Source: CAZIFG01 sp964539135
Lineage (GTDB): Bacteria > Margulisbacteria > Marinamargulisbacteria > GCA-2716485 > CAZIFG01
Direction of reading: 5' to 3'
NCBI GenBank assembly: GCA_964539135.1
Contig: CAZIFG010000008.1
Span: 6,584 to 70,583 of the forward strand
DNA length: 64,000 bases
Below are positions 50,135 through 57,984 of the stretch, piece by piece. The translations under genes and the position numbers were made by a program. Under the pieces are notes generated by a model that was not told the DNA's origin, made no database searches, and saw only the letters and a list, made by a program, of their open reading frames with translations. The first letter of the stretch is position 1. The number at the start of each line of letters is the position of its first letter.

Positions 50135-50144
50135 GGGGGTCTCC

Positions 50145-51068
50145 TTATTGTTCAAATAGTGCGGTGCTGAGGTATCGTTCTCCGGTATCACATAAAATGG
50201 TGACGATGCGTTTGCCTTTATTTTCAGGGCGTTTGCCAATTTCAATGGCTGCAGCAACGTTGGCACCTGCTGAGATACCAACCATTAAGCCTTCTTCTTT
50301 TGCAAGGCGTTTTGCTATTTCGATGGCAACTTCATTTTTAATGGTGAGAATTTCATTTACAAATTCTCCTTCATAATTTTTGGGAATAAATCCAGCCCCT
50401 ATGCCTTGAATCATGTGAGGCCCTGGGGTGCCGCCAGATAATACAGGCGAATCTGCGGGTTCTACGGCAACGATGTAAATATTTGGATTTTTATCTTTTA
50501 AAACACTGCTCACTCCTGTGATGGTGCCGCCTGTTCCAACACCTGCTACAAAAATATCAATATTTCCTTCTGTATCCGCCCAAATTTCACTTGCGGTGGT
50601 GTTACGGTGTTTTTGAGGGTTTGCAGGGTTGTTAAATTGTTGCGGAATAAAGGCATTGCCTGTTTCTAATTTTAAGCTTTCTGCTTTTTCAATGGCACCG
50701 CGCATCCCGAGATGTGCAGGTGTTAATACCAATTCGGCGCCCATTGCTTTTAAGAGTTTTCGACGTTCCAAACTCATGGATTCGGGCATGGTTAAAATGA
50801 CTTTATATCCCTTTACAGCAGATACAAAGGCAAGTCCAATGCCAGTATTGCCACTCGTGGGCTCAATAATGGTGGTTCCTTTTTTAAGTTCCCCTGAGGC
50901 TTCTGCAGCTTCTATCATGGCGAGTGCTGCTCGATCTTTAACACTGGAGCTGGGATTCATAAATTCGCATTTTCCGATTATTTCTGCATGACAGTCCGCT
51001 GCTACGGCGTTTATCCGAACTAAGGGGGTATTTCCGATCAATTCTATTGCGCTTGCTTTAATTCCCAT
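50145..51068 (-). CDS. cysK: cysteine synthase A (O-acetylserine sulfhydrylase)
   Basis: CysK makes cysteine from O-acetylserine and sulfide. The PLP Lys is in NPSSSVKDRAALAMIEAAE, the substrate loop is PTSGNTGIGLAFVSAVKGYK, and the phosphate loop is GVGTGGTITGVSSVLK. The segment after the PLP loop and the 307-residue length fit CysK and not cystathionine beta-synthase. It is the first gene of the carrier-based homocysteine cluster. In Firmicutes CysK also partners CymR as a sensor; an Rrf2 gene three places downstream makes this worth testing here. No cysE is present in the window. Confidence 0.94.
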   Translation of the reverse strand: MGIKASAIELIGNTPLVRINAVAADCHAEIIGKCEFMNPSSSVKDRAALAMIEAAEASGELKKGTTIIEPTSGNTGIGLAFVSAVKGYKVILTMPESMSLERRKLLKAMGAELVLTPAHLGMRGAIEKAESLKLETGNAFIPQQFNNPANPQKHRNTTASEIWADTEGNIDIFVAGVGTGGTITGVSSVLKDKNPNIYIVAVEPADSPVLSGGTPGPHMIQGIGAGFIPKNYEGEFVNEILTIKNEVAIEIAKRLAKEEGLMVGISAGANVAAAIEIGKRPENKGKRIVTILCDTGERYLSTALFEQ

Positions 51069-51217
51069 TTATAGCATCCTTTTTTTTCAAGTCTTGTGTC
51101 TTTATTCTCTCATATTTTTGAGTGTTCGTGAACGGAGATATATATTAGGGGTGGGTGAGTGCTTTCTTTTTTGTGATTCTCTTGGATATTGTTGTAATGT
51201 TTGCTTTAATTAAGCCC

Positions 51218-51889
51218 ATGAGATCTTTTTTATTGCTTTGTTTGTATGTTTGTTTAGAGGCTACGAGTTTTGCCGCGGAATTTAATCCCAATGCCATTCG
51301 ACCTTTTCCTGTTTTAGATGTTCAACGCTTGAAACTGACTCGAAATTTTGCCATGAGACATTACAATATGGAAACCTATGCTTTGGTTAAACCCAAAATG
51401 ATTGTAGTTCATTATGCTTCTTTGTCGACCATTGCGTTGACTTTGGGGCAATTTTTAGGCGCTAGAATTCCAGATCATCGTGAAAAACTGGTCCCTTTTG
51501 GGGCGGTTAATGTGGGCGTTCATTATGTGATTGATACAGATGGTACTATCTATAGCGTTTTACCAACTACAATTATGGGGCGCCATACGGCTGGATACGA
51601 CTATACCTCCATTGGGATTGAAAACGTGGGTTCCGCGGAAACGGAACTCACAGCGGCTCAAGCGCGTTCTAATGCAGACTTAATTGCGTATCTTTCTCTG
51701 AAACATCCGACGATTCGCTATCTCATTGGACATCATGAGTATATGAATAAATCTTTACCTCATTTTTATTTATTTAGGTCGTATGATCCTAAAATGGATC
51801 CCCCTATTAAAATTGATCCAGGTTGGGGTTTTATGCAGAAAATACGCGGTTTTTTACGTCAAGATTATAGCTTGGAATTTCAAAATTAA
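51218..51889 (+). CDS. N-acetylmuramoyl-L-alanine amidase (Amidase_2), exported
   Basis: The enzyme cleaves the amide between muramic acid and the peptide in murein. After a signal peptide (MRSFLLLCLYVCLEATSFAA) the amidase domain shows MIVVHYASLS (first zinc His), VGVHYVIDTDGTIYSVL, SIGIENVGS (Glu) and YLIGHHEYMN. DPKMDPPIKIDPG holds the end of the zinc site, although the usual K-x-DPG is altered by an insertion. I prefer the ATG at 51218 because it starts a clean signal peptide; the frame is open back to a GTG at 51155 with a GGGG-like site, which is possible. It stands alone and could be recycling or divisome related. Confidence 0.82.
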   Translation: MRSFLLLCLYVCLEATSFAAEFNPNAIRPFPVLDVQRLKLTRNFAMRHYNMETYALVKPKMIVVHYASLSTIALTLGQFLGARIPDHREKLVPFGAVNVGVHYVIDTDGTIYSVLPTTIMGRHTAGYDYTSIGIENVGSAETELTAAQARSNADLIAYLSLKHPTIRYLIGHHEYMNKSLPHFYLFRSYDPKMDPPIKIDPGWGFMQKIRGFLRQDYSLEFQN

Positions 51890-51897
51890 AGTGTTTT

Positions 51898-52134
51898 TTA
51901 GAATAGATCATTAGGGTTTTCTGTTGCACCGGGTGTACTCAACGGGGATGGGTTTTCTTCAGACTCACTTCATTTACTCCAGGTTTGGGAACTTTGAATT
52001 GAGCATCTGGAGTCTGTTCTTTCTTCGAATGGGACTGTCCATCCCTCCCAGGTGTCCGTAGGACTATGTATTTGAGTTGAAGATTCATTCGAGAGCCTTT
52101 CTATGTTTTCTTTTGCTGACATTATTTTTTTCAT
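51898..52134 (-). pseudogene. small Ser/Glu/Pro-rich reading frame interrupted by one TGA
   Basis: From the ATG at 52134 a minus-strand frame runs 78 codons to a TAA at 51898, broken only by one TGA after SIQSSQTWSK. Both sides have similar composition: MKKIMSAKENIERLSNESST before it and SESEENPSPLSTPGATENPN after it. This could be a gene with a recent nonsense mutation, or a real 54-residue protein ending at the TGA. I do not recognise it, and no good ribosome site is seen. UGA is a normal stop elsewhere in the window. Confidence 0.3.
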
Positions 52135-52230
52135 GAGGTGCCTTTTTTTTGATGTAATTATTTTTTTCGATGTTTTATATCTCTTTTTGGTGTCTATAGT
52201 TTCTGTATCTTAAATTAAAAGAGGTTTTTT

Positions 52231-52407
52231 ATGCGTAAGTTTCAAAGTCAAATTCGTCAACATCATGCTTTTTCAGAACCTGGTTTATTGGATGCTGAAC
52301 TGGATCTTATGATGAATCAGGATTTAGATGGAGCTCAATATATGCAGAGCTTGCCTTTGGATCCGTCTTTATTGTCCTTTTTCCCTCAGGAGGATTCCCT
52401 TAAATAA
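52231..52407 (+). CDS. small hypothetical protein, 58 residues
   Basis: An AAGAGG site lies 8 bases before the ATG. The protein (MRKFQSQIRQHHAFSEPGLL to FFPQEDSLK) is hydrophilic with a short acidic middle (LLDAELDLMMNQDLDGAQ). I do not recognise it. The last 8 bases overlap the convergent gcvT-like gene, within a hairpin. Good ribosome site and codon use suggest that it is real. Confidence 0.5.
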   Translation: MRKFQSQIRQHHAFSEPGLLDAELDLMMNQDLDGAQYMQSLPLDPSLLSFFPQEDSLK

Positions 52408-52415
52408 AGGGAATC
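52393..52415. terminator. hairpin at the convergent end of the small gene and gcvT-like gene
   Basis: GATTCCCTT-aaata-AAGGGAATC is a perfect 9-base stem that includes both stop codons. There is no T run, so it is an intrinsic terminator only in a loose sense. Confidence 0.4.
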
Positions 52416-53449
52416 GGACAGACTTGAGCGCTGACTTCTTTGCCGCGAATCATGACGGTTAGGGAGTCCGCATTTATATCTGAATTTACAAGCGCCATCG
52501 CAATGGGACTTTGTGTGCTATAAGACAATGTTCCGGATGTAATGATGCCGCCTTCTTTAATTTCAAATCCTTGTCTTGGAATGCATTTATCTGTAAATCG
52601 GAGCCCTATTGTTTTTTTTGATTGGGTTTCTTTTTCTTTGATGAGCGCCTCCTTTCCAATAAAATCTTCATCCCATTGAATGACCCAGGCGTATCGTGTC
52701 ATTAATGGAGATATCTCTTCGGACAATTCATGACCGTATAGGGGTAATCCGGATTCTATTCTTAAGCTATCTCTTGCGCCTAACCCACAGGGGGTGATCC
52801 CTCCGTTTAAGAATTTATCCCAAAGGTCTCCTGCTTTTTCATGAGGGATCATTATTTCTACGCCATCTTCTCCCGTATAGCCTGTTCTTGAAATGATACA
52901 AGGTGTATCTAAAATGACGTCTTCCCAGAGTGTAAATCGAGGATGTGTTTTAAACTGGGTACCCAATATTGCATCTAGGGTTTCGATGGCTTTAGGACCT
53001 TGAATGGCTATGAAACTGTGAGTCTGGTTCCAATCTTTTAGGCTTACATCTTGGTTGTTGAGATGGTCTTTAATCCATTTTACAATTTTTTCTTTGTTTG
53101 CGGCATTCACGACCATTAAGATAGAGGATCCAAACGTTGTAAACATGATATCATCTAAAATATGGCCGGATTCATTTAAGATCATGGAATAGACCATTTT
53201 CCCATTTTCTGATTTTTTGACGCTATTACAGCTTAGTTTTTGAACATAAGTTTTGGCATCTTGACCTTGAAATTCTAAAATTCCCATATGAGAAATATCA
53301 AAGATTCCAGCATGATTTCGAACGGCCAAATGTTCTTCTTGAGAGCTTTTATACCAGATTGGCAATTCATATCCGGCAAACGGCACTATTTTACCCCCCA
53401 GTTCGAGGTGTTTTTCATAGAGTGCGGTACGGTTTGTGGTTGTATTCAT
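52400..53449 (-). CDS. gcvT: aminomethyltransferase (glycine cleavage T protein)
   Basis: GcvT moves the methylene group from the lipoyl H-protein to tetrahydrofolate. The sequence begins with YEKHLELGGKIVPFAGYELP and has GIFDISHMGILEFQG, SRTGYTGEDGVEIMIP and GLGARDSLRIESGLPLYGHEL, the folate-binding blocks of true GcvT. The 349-residue length is normal. No gcvH or gcvP is in the window, so the rest of the system must be elsewhere. It follows hisC by 9 bases in the same direction. Confidence 0.9.
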   Translation of the reverse strand: MNTTTNRTALYEKHLELGGKIVPFAGYELPIWYKSSQEEHLAVRNHAGIFDISHMGILEFQGQDAKTYVQKLSCNSVKKSENGKMVYSMILNESGHILDDIMFTTFGSSILMVVNAANKEKIVKWIKDHLNNQDVSLKDWNQTHSFIAIQGPKAIETLDAILGTQFKTHPRFTLWEDVILDTPCIISRTGYTGEDGVEIMIPHEKAGDLWDKFLNGGITPCGLGARDSLRIESGLPLYGHELSEEISPLMTRYAWVIQWDEDFIGKEALIKEKETQSKKTIGLRFTDKCIPRQGFEIKEGGIITSGTLSYSTQSPIAMALVNSDINADSLTVMIRGKEVSAQVCPIPFI

Positions 53450-53458
53450 TGAGTCTCC

Positions 53459-54547
53459 TTATAGATTTAGACAGGATTTAAGGGCGTTTATAAATCTTTG
53501 GTTGTCGGTGTCTTTTCCAATGCTGACGCGTATCCCTTTATCCAGTCCAAAGTTTGTTAGAGGTCGTACAATGACCCCTTTTATGAGTAACTCTGTATAG
53601 AGATCGCTTGCTGCTTTTTCTGTGAAAAAGCAGATGAAGTTTGCCTGACTTTTGATGTATTCCAGTCCTAATCTTTCCAATTCTTGGTAGAGCCATTCTT
53701 TTTGCGTTTTATTGTTTTCAAGTGTTTTTTCAATGAAGGTCTTATTTTTGAAGGCCAGTTCTGCAGCGACTAGCGCAATGCTATTGACGTTAAAGGGCAT
53801 TCTTACCTTTTGAAGCGTGTCGATAATGGCACTGTTTGAAATGCCATACCCGATTCGATATCCTGCAAGTCCATAACATTTTGAGGCTGTTCTTAAGCAG
53901 ATTAAATTGGGCACTGTATTTAATAATGCAGTAGTATCTTGAATGAGATTTCGATCTGCAAACTCAACGTAGGCTTCATCTAAGACGACTAGAATCGATG
54001 GGTTTTCTACACATAGTGGTTTGATTTTGTCTGCAGAGAGGACCGTTCCTGTTGGATTGTTGGGGTTTGCGATAAAAATTAGTTTTGTTTTTGATGTGAT
54101 GCATGTTTGAATTTCTGGAATCGCATACCTATAATTGGGCATTTCACTTTTTACAAGGGTGGCCCCCATGAGTTTTGCCACGTGATCATATACTGAAAAG
54201 GTATGTGTGGCGGTTATTACTTCATCTCCTTTATTCAGAAAGGCAAGTCCGATCATTTGTAAAATATCATCTGAGCCATTGCCTAAAATTAGTTGAGATT
54301 CATTTACTTGATAGTGTTCGGCTAAAAGTGGCAAGAATGGGGTTACGGTAAAGTCGGGATAATGATATCCATTTTGAATCGCTTGTGCGAGTTCTTCAGG
54401 CGAAAAGGGACATCCAAATGGATTTTCGTTAGACGCTAATTTGATACTATTCGTAATTCCCAATTCTTTTTCAAGCGCTTGAGTTGATTTCCCAGGGCTG
54501 TATTTTTTAAGACTTTCTAATTCTGGGCGAATTTCTATTTTTTTCAT
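53459..54547 (-). CDS. hisC: histidinol-phosphate aminotransferase
   Basis: HisC is a class I/II PLP aminotransferase in histidine synthesis. The start LESLKKYSPGKS and KLASNENPFGCPFSPEELAQ are typical, as are GNGSDDILQMIGLAF, FIANPNNPTGTVLSADKI and the PLP Lys region LRTASKCYGLAGYRIGYG. HisC usually has a clearer SKAFGLAG; here it is SKCYGLAG. I start at 54547, preceded by a TAGGCT box; a frame reaching 54649 would run through the MITE remnant. A related substrate (aromatic amino acids) is possible. It forms an operon with gcvT. Confidence 0.88.
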   Translation of the reverse strand: MKKIEIRPELESLKKYSPGKSTQALEKELGITNSIKLASNENPFGCPFSPEELAQAIQNGYHYPDFTVTPFLPLLAEHYQVNESQLILGNGSDDILQMIGLAFLNKGDEVITATHTFSVYDHVAKLMGATLVKSEMPNYRYAIPEIQTCITSKTKLIFIANPNNPTGTVLSADKIKPLCVENPSILVVLDEAYVEFADRNLIQDTTALLNTVPNLICLRTASKCYGLAGYRIGYGISNSAIIDTLQKVRMPFNVNSIALVAAELAFKNKTFIEKTLENNKTQKEWLYQELERLGLEYIKSQANFICFFTEKAASDLYTELLIKGVIVRPLTNFGLDKGIRVSIGKDTDNQRFINALKSCLNL

Positions 54548-54589
54548 GGACCTAAGCCTATCATAGCTTTCTTTTTCAATAAAGATAGT

Positions 54590-54647
54590 GGGACTATTGC
54601 GAAATGCCTTGTAGCTGATCCAAACGTAGGCATGTTTCAACAGTCTC
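54590..54647. repeat. MITE-like element, short internally deleted copy (58 bases)
   Basis: GGGACTATTGCGAAATGCC and GGCATGTTTCAACAGTCTC are the inverted ends of the elements at 14663 and 32892, joined with only about 20 bases between (CTGATCCAAACGTA matches the right inner part of copy 1). The middle has been lost. Confidence 0.65.
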
Positions 54648-54750
54648 ACAGGTCCTATTTTTTATTTTATGAAATATTTAATTTAATTATTCGAAAAAAT
54701 ATATAAATAATATTAAGAATTGAATTTGTATTGCTTTAAGGAGGTGGATC

Positions 54751-56211
54751 ATGAGAGTTCCATATTTACGTTTTTTATCTTTTGTTCTACCTTTGTTTTT
54801 TTTGTTAAGTTGTGGTCAAAGTACACATTATACCTCAACGCCATCTGATACTGGGGGGTACCCTTTGGAGGAAACGCCTTCAACTGGTTTGGGAGATACT
54901 CCTCTTAAGCCTATTTCTATTGAGGCCCCTGATTTTAACTGTTCTGCTTTTGTTGTGGTGAACACGGATACAACTCAGGCACTTTATTCGCCTTCTATTG
55001 GGTCTTTGTCTATGGTTGATTTGGAATCTGATACAGAGCCATCTCAGGGTCATTGTGCTTATGACCTTAAGGATAGACCTATTATCCAAACTTCATCATT
55101 GTCGAGGTCTCGTGTTTCAGCTTCTGAGTTTGGGGATTCGCGATCTTTTGATGTCTATGATTATGAAACTAAGCGTGCTCGCCCGATTCAAACGCGGTTG
55201 GTTTATGATGTTCCAGATTCTCAGGTGATGATTTATATTCAATCGGATGCTCCGAATCGTTTGGAAGTGCATGATATGGTTGGGGGTATTCGTGAGGTTG
55301 ATGTCAATTGGTCGGAGATTGGGACTCGTTTAAATACGTCTATTTTACCGCGTATTCGATCTATTTTAGGCCCGCATTTTGATTATGATGGCAATCGTAA
55401 ATTGATGATTGTTGTGGTTGATTTTGATTTTAATCCTTCTCTTAAAACAGCAAAAACTTTGGGGTATTTTTGGGCTGGCGATTTAATGAATGCGGCTGGA
55501 TCTAACCATGCGGATGTTATTTTTATTAATAGTGCTGTTATTACCAATGAGACTGGTGCAGTAGCCACTTCTATTGAAGAGACGAGCTTTTTAAGAACGA
55601 TTGCGCATGAATATACTCATTTGGTTGTGTATTCTCAACGTAAAATTTTTAATGAACTCCCCTCTTTTTCAGCTTGGATGAATGAAGGTCTTGCCGAGTC
55701 TGTTGCTTCCTATGGATTGAATGCTTTGGATACTTTAAATATGGAAACTGTTAGGCGTTCTGAAGAGATTGCCGCTGGCCAGTCTTTTTTTGCCTTTAGA
55801 GGTTATGGCTATCAATATGCAATGGCTAATCTCTTTTTAGAGTATGCTCGGCTTCAATCCGGATTCGACGGCCATTTCTATGGCGCTTTGGTACGTTCTT
55901 ATCTTTCGGATTCAGATGCTATTACAGCCCTTTTGGCTCAGGCTAATCCAGCTTTTTCTGATTTTAAAACGGTGGTTCTTAATTTTCACCTTGCGCTTGT
56001 CATTCAAAATCCAAGTGGCGTTTATGGGTTTTCCTCTGAATCCTCACGATTCAATTTAGGTCGATTATCCTATCTTAATCGTTTGCCTCGCGTTCTATCG
56101 GCTGGGGGTAGAGGTGTTATTTATTCCCATTCTGCATCGAGTATTTCTAACTTTACGGCAGAGGGGTTGTATTCTGGGGCTTTAAAGGCTGTTAAAATAA
56201 ATGCGGAATAA
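54751..56211 (+). CDS. lipoprotein zinc metalloprotease with HEXXH motif (M30-like)
   Basis: The N-terminus MRVPYLRFLSFVLPLFFLLSC is a lipoprotein signal with lipidation at the Cys. A 200-residue linker and beta-rich part precede the catalytic motif RTIAHEYTHLVVYSQ, followed about 25 residues later by WMNEGLAESVASYG, which supplies the third zinc ligand of gluzincins. This combination is similar to the hyicolysin (M30) group of secreted proteases. A perfect AAGGAGG site precedes the ATG. It is the first of three genes with strong ribosome sites (with 56271 and 57049), and may process surface or host proteins. Confidence 0.78.
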   Translation: MRVPYLRFLSFVLPLFFLLSCGQSTHYTSTPSDTGGYPLEETPSTGLGDTPLKPISIEAPDFNCSAFVVVNTDTTQALYSPSIGSLSMVDLESDTEPSQGHCAYDLKDRPIIQTSSLSRSRVSASEFGDSRSFDVYDYETKRARPIQTRLVYDVPDSQVMIYIQSDAPNRLEVHDMVGGIREVDVNWSEIGTRLNTSILPRIRSILGPHFDYDGNRKLMIVVVDFDFNPSLKTAKTLGYFWAGDLMNAAGSNHADVIFINSAVITNETGAVATSIEETSFLRTIAHEYTHLVVYSQRKIFNELPSFSAWMNEGLAESVASYGLNALDTLNMETVRRSEEIAAGQSFFAFRGYGYQYAMANLFLEYARLQSGFDGHFYGALVRSYLSDSDAITALLAQANPAFSDFKTVVLNFHLALVIQNPSGVYGFSSESSRFNLGRLSYLNRLPRVLSAGGRGVIYSHSASSISNFTAEGLYSGALKAVKINAE

Positions 56212-56245
56212 TTGTTTTTTTTTATTTTTATGGTATAATGGTTGC

Positions 56246-56251
56246 TATAAT
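56246..56251 (+). promoter_or_regulatory. -10 box before the first gene of the OTU pair
   Basis: TATAAT lies 19 bases before the ATG at 56271, with a GAGGAGG ribosome site in between; another TATAAT is at 56233-56238. Unlike the leaderless genes, this one has a normal leader. Confidence 0.45.
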
Positions 56252-56270
56252 ATAGTCGAGGAGGATATTT

Positions 56271-56906
56271 ATGGATGCTCGTGGACCTATTTCAACTTTA
56301 CCCAGACCTTCTTTAAGAATTCTTACACCGTCTCTTTCTCGACAAGAGAAGGCGGAACTTTATGAATTTCCTAAGCTTCAATATCAGTTTTTAAGGATTA
56401 TGGATGATGTGCCTAAACTTCTTAAATTTGTGGAGCTTTTGGAACAGGGGCCCCGTACTGCCCTGATTAATGGGCTTATTGAAGTGTCTACGGCTTGTTT
56501 GGCTGTTTCGCAACCTGTTGGAGCGCCAGCTCGTCTTCCAGATTCTACGCTTACTTTAAGTGAGCCTGTTCCTGGGACTTTCGCTAAGCCTGGCGTGCCT
56601 ATTACGCCTCCTCTTTCGCCTGTCTCTGTTTCTTCTTTCAGAACCTTGGATGCTGCTGAATCTAAGCCTCAGCCTGGAACAGGTGTTTTTGGAGATTCTT
56701 CAGTGAGAGTTCCAAAATTTAAAACGCTTGGCCCTACCCCTGTTCAAACTGCATCTTCTCCTGAAGAGTATGTGGAGGTTTCAGATGGTAATGGGGGCAG
56801 TATTTTTGTGCCTCGATCTCAAGCTGCGACATATTCGCGAAGTGCTTTTAGAATGGAAAGACCCGGTGAGGATTCTAAAGATCCTCTTGGACGGGCTTGG
56901 TCTTAG
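56271..56906 (+). CDS. hypothetical protein sharing an N-terminal module with the OTU protease
   Basis: I do not recognise the 211-residue protein as a whole. Its first 80 residues (MDARGPISTLPRPSL, ELYEFPKLQYQFLRIMDDVP, LLKFVELLEQGP) resemble the start of the next gene (MDAVSPRSL, ELKLQDQFGKIFDL, LRFIDDLNRP) in order and spacing. The rest is Pro-, Ser- and Thr-rich and probably unstructured (PGVPITPPLSPVSVSSFRTL). A perfect GAGGAGG site precedes the ATG. There is no signal peptide. It may be an exported or effector-like partner of the OTU protein; this is inference. Confidence 0.55.
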   Translation: MDARGPISTLPRPSLRILTPSLSRQEKAELYEFPKLQYQFLRIMDDVPKLLKFVELLEQGPRTALINGLIEVSTACLAVSQPVGAPARLPDSTLTLSEPVPGTFAKPGVPITPPLSPVSVSSFRTLDAAESKPQPGTGVFGDSSVRVPKFKTLGPTPVQTASSPEEYVEVSDGNGGSIFVPRSQAATYSRSAFRMERPGEDSKDPLGRAWS

Positions 56907-57048
56907 TTTAGTTTTTCTAAGGCTTTTTTGTTTAATTTAACCCTGTTTAAGGGTACATATTTCCTTGTTATTGAAATATATAATGAAATTTTTCATATAA
57001 TTTTACGATAATATGTTGTAAAGATGTAGAGTAACAAGGAGGTTTTTA

Positions 57049-57984
57049 ATGGACGCTGTATCTCCACGAAGTTTAGCTGCTTCTGTTTCATCTGTAAGAC
57101 CTGTGAAACCTGATTATAGGGATGAACTTAAACTTCAAGATCAATTTGGGAAAATTTTTGATTTAAAAACAGATGACGAAAAACGTGATGCTTTATTACG
57201 CTTTATCGATGATCTTAATCGCCCTCAATATAAAGTACAGCGAGATCTTCCCAATTCCGTTATTTCTAATTTATTGATTTTTGCTCAAGAAAATTTAAAT
57301 GCGTTGCTTTCTGAGGCTCCTGCTCCGGTTGATGGGGCTTTGTCTGTAAGTACAATTCAACCTGCTATCTTGGAATCTGTAACATGGGACTTTTCTTTTC
57401 CTACTCAAGATTTAGTCAACATTGCACAGTTACCGTATCGGTTTTTAGTTTCTTCCGGTACTGGGCCTACTCAACTTCGACAAACTTTTTCTCGAATTCC
57501 AACGCTTGGAGATGGGGCGTGTGGTATCCATGCCTTGTTTGGCACACGTCAGGGGGGGCAGTTGGCTTGTAATAAAGATCTTGCTAAAGCTACTATTTTG
57601 TCTATGCTTGATTCCTTTAATTTTGATTTACCTGAAAATAGTGAGCTTAAAGCGGCGCTGGTTTCAGACGCGAAAGATAGGTCAGATCTAGATGGACGTC
57701 CTGTTTTTCCTATTGATTACGATTCTAAGTCTTCAGTAGAGCAAATTAGGCTCTTAATAACTCATATTGGTGATTGTATCGGCAAATTTAATACGCATTC
57801 TGAGTTACTTTTGTTTGCTAAATTGATGGATAAACCCGTTATTCTATTGCATATTGCAAGTGGTAGAAATGACGCCAAAGTTATGGAACAATCTCCATGT
57901 TCTAGATTTTTATATTCAGGTGAAGTCCCTATTTATGTTGCGCATTCTGGTGGTGCTCATTGGGAACGCTGGGAACTAAGATAA
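57049..57984 (+). CDS. OTU-family cysteine protease
   Basis: The C-terminal half carries an OTU catalytic domain: RIPTLGDGACGIHALFG holds the Asp and nucleophile Cys (the DGxC motif), and the final YVAHSGGAHWERWE supplies the His. OTU proteases cut ubiquitin chains, and in bacteria they are mostly effectors that act in eukaryotic hosts. The first 85 residues match the N-terminal module of the preceding gene. A perfect AAGGAGG site precedes the ATG. It overlaps the convergent nitrilase gene by 9 bases. There is no signal peptide, so export, if any, would need a dedicated system; cytoplasmic self-use is the alternative. Confidence 0.8.
   Translation: MDAVSPRSLAASVSSVRPVKPDYRDELKLQDQFGKIFDLKTDDEKRDALLRFIDDLNRPQYKVQRDLPNSVISNLLIFAQENLNALLSEAPAPVDGALSVSTIQPAILESVTWDFSFPTQDLVNIAQLPYRFLVSSGTGPTQLRQTFSRIPTLGDGACGIHALFGTRQGGQLACNKDLAKATILSMLDSFNFDLPENSELKAALVSDAKDRSDLDGRPVFPIDYDSKSSVEQIRLLITHIGDCIGKFNTHSELLLFAKLMDKPVILLHIASGRNDAKVMEQSPCSRFLYSGEVPIYVAHSGGAHWERWELR

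Noticed and set aside
51069..51154. S-box or T-box type riboswitch upstream of the cysK cluster
   Set aside because: The space is under 100 bases and no matching conserved core or terminator pair could be seen.
51898..52134. UGA read as selenocysteine or Trp in the broken small frame
   Set aside because: UGA ends clear genes here (metX, the NRDE gene), no SECIS-like hairpin was evident after the codon, and the protein is not a redox type.
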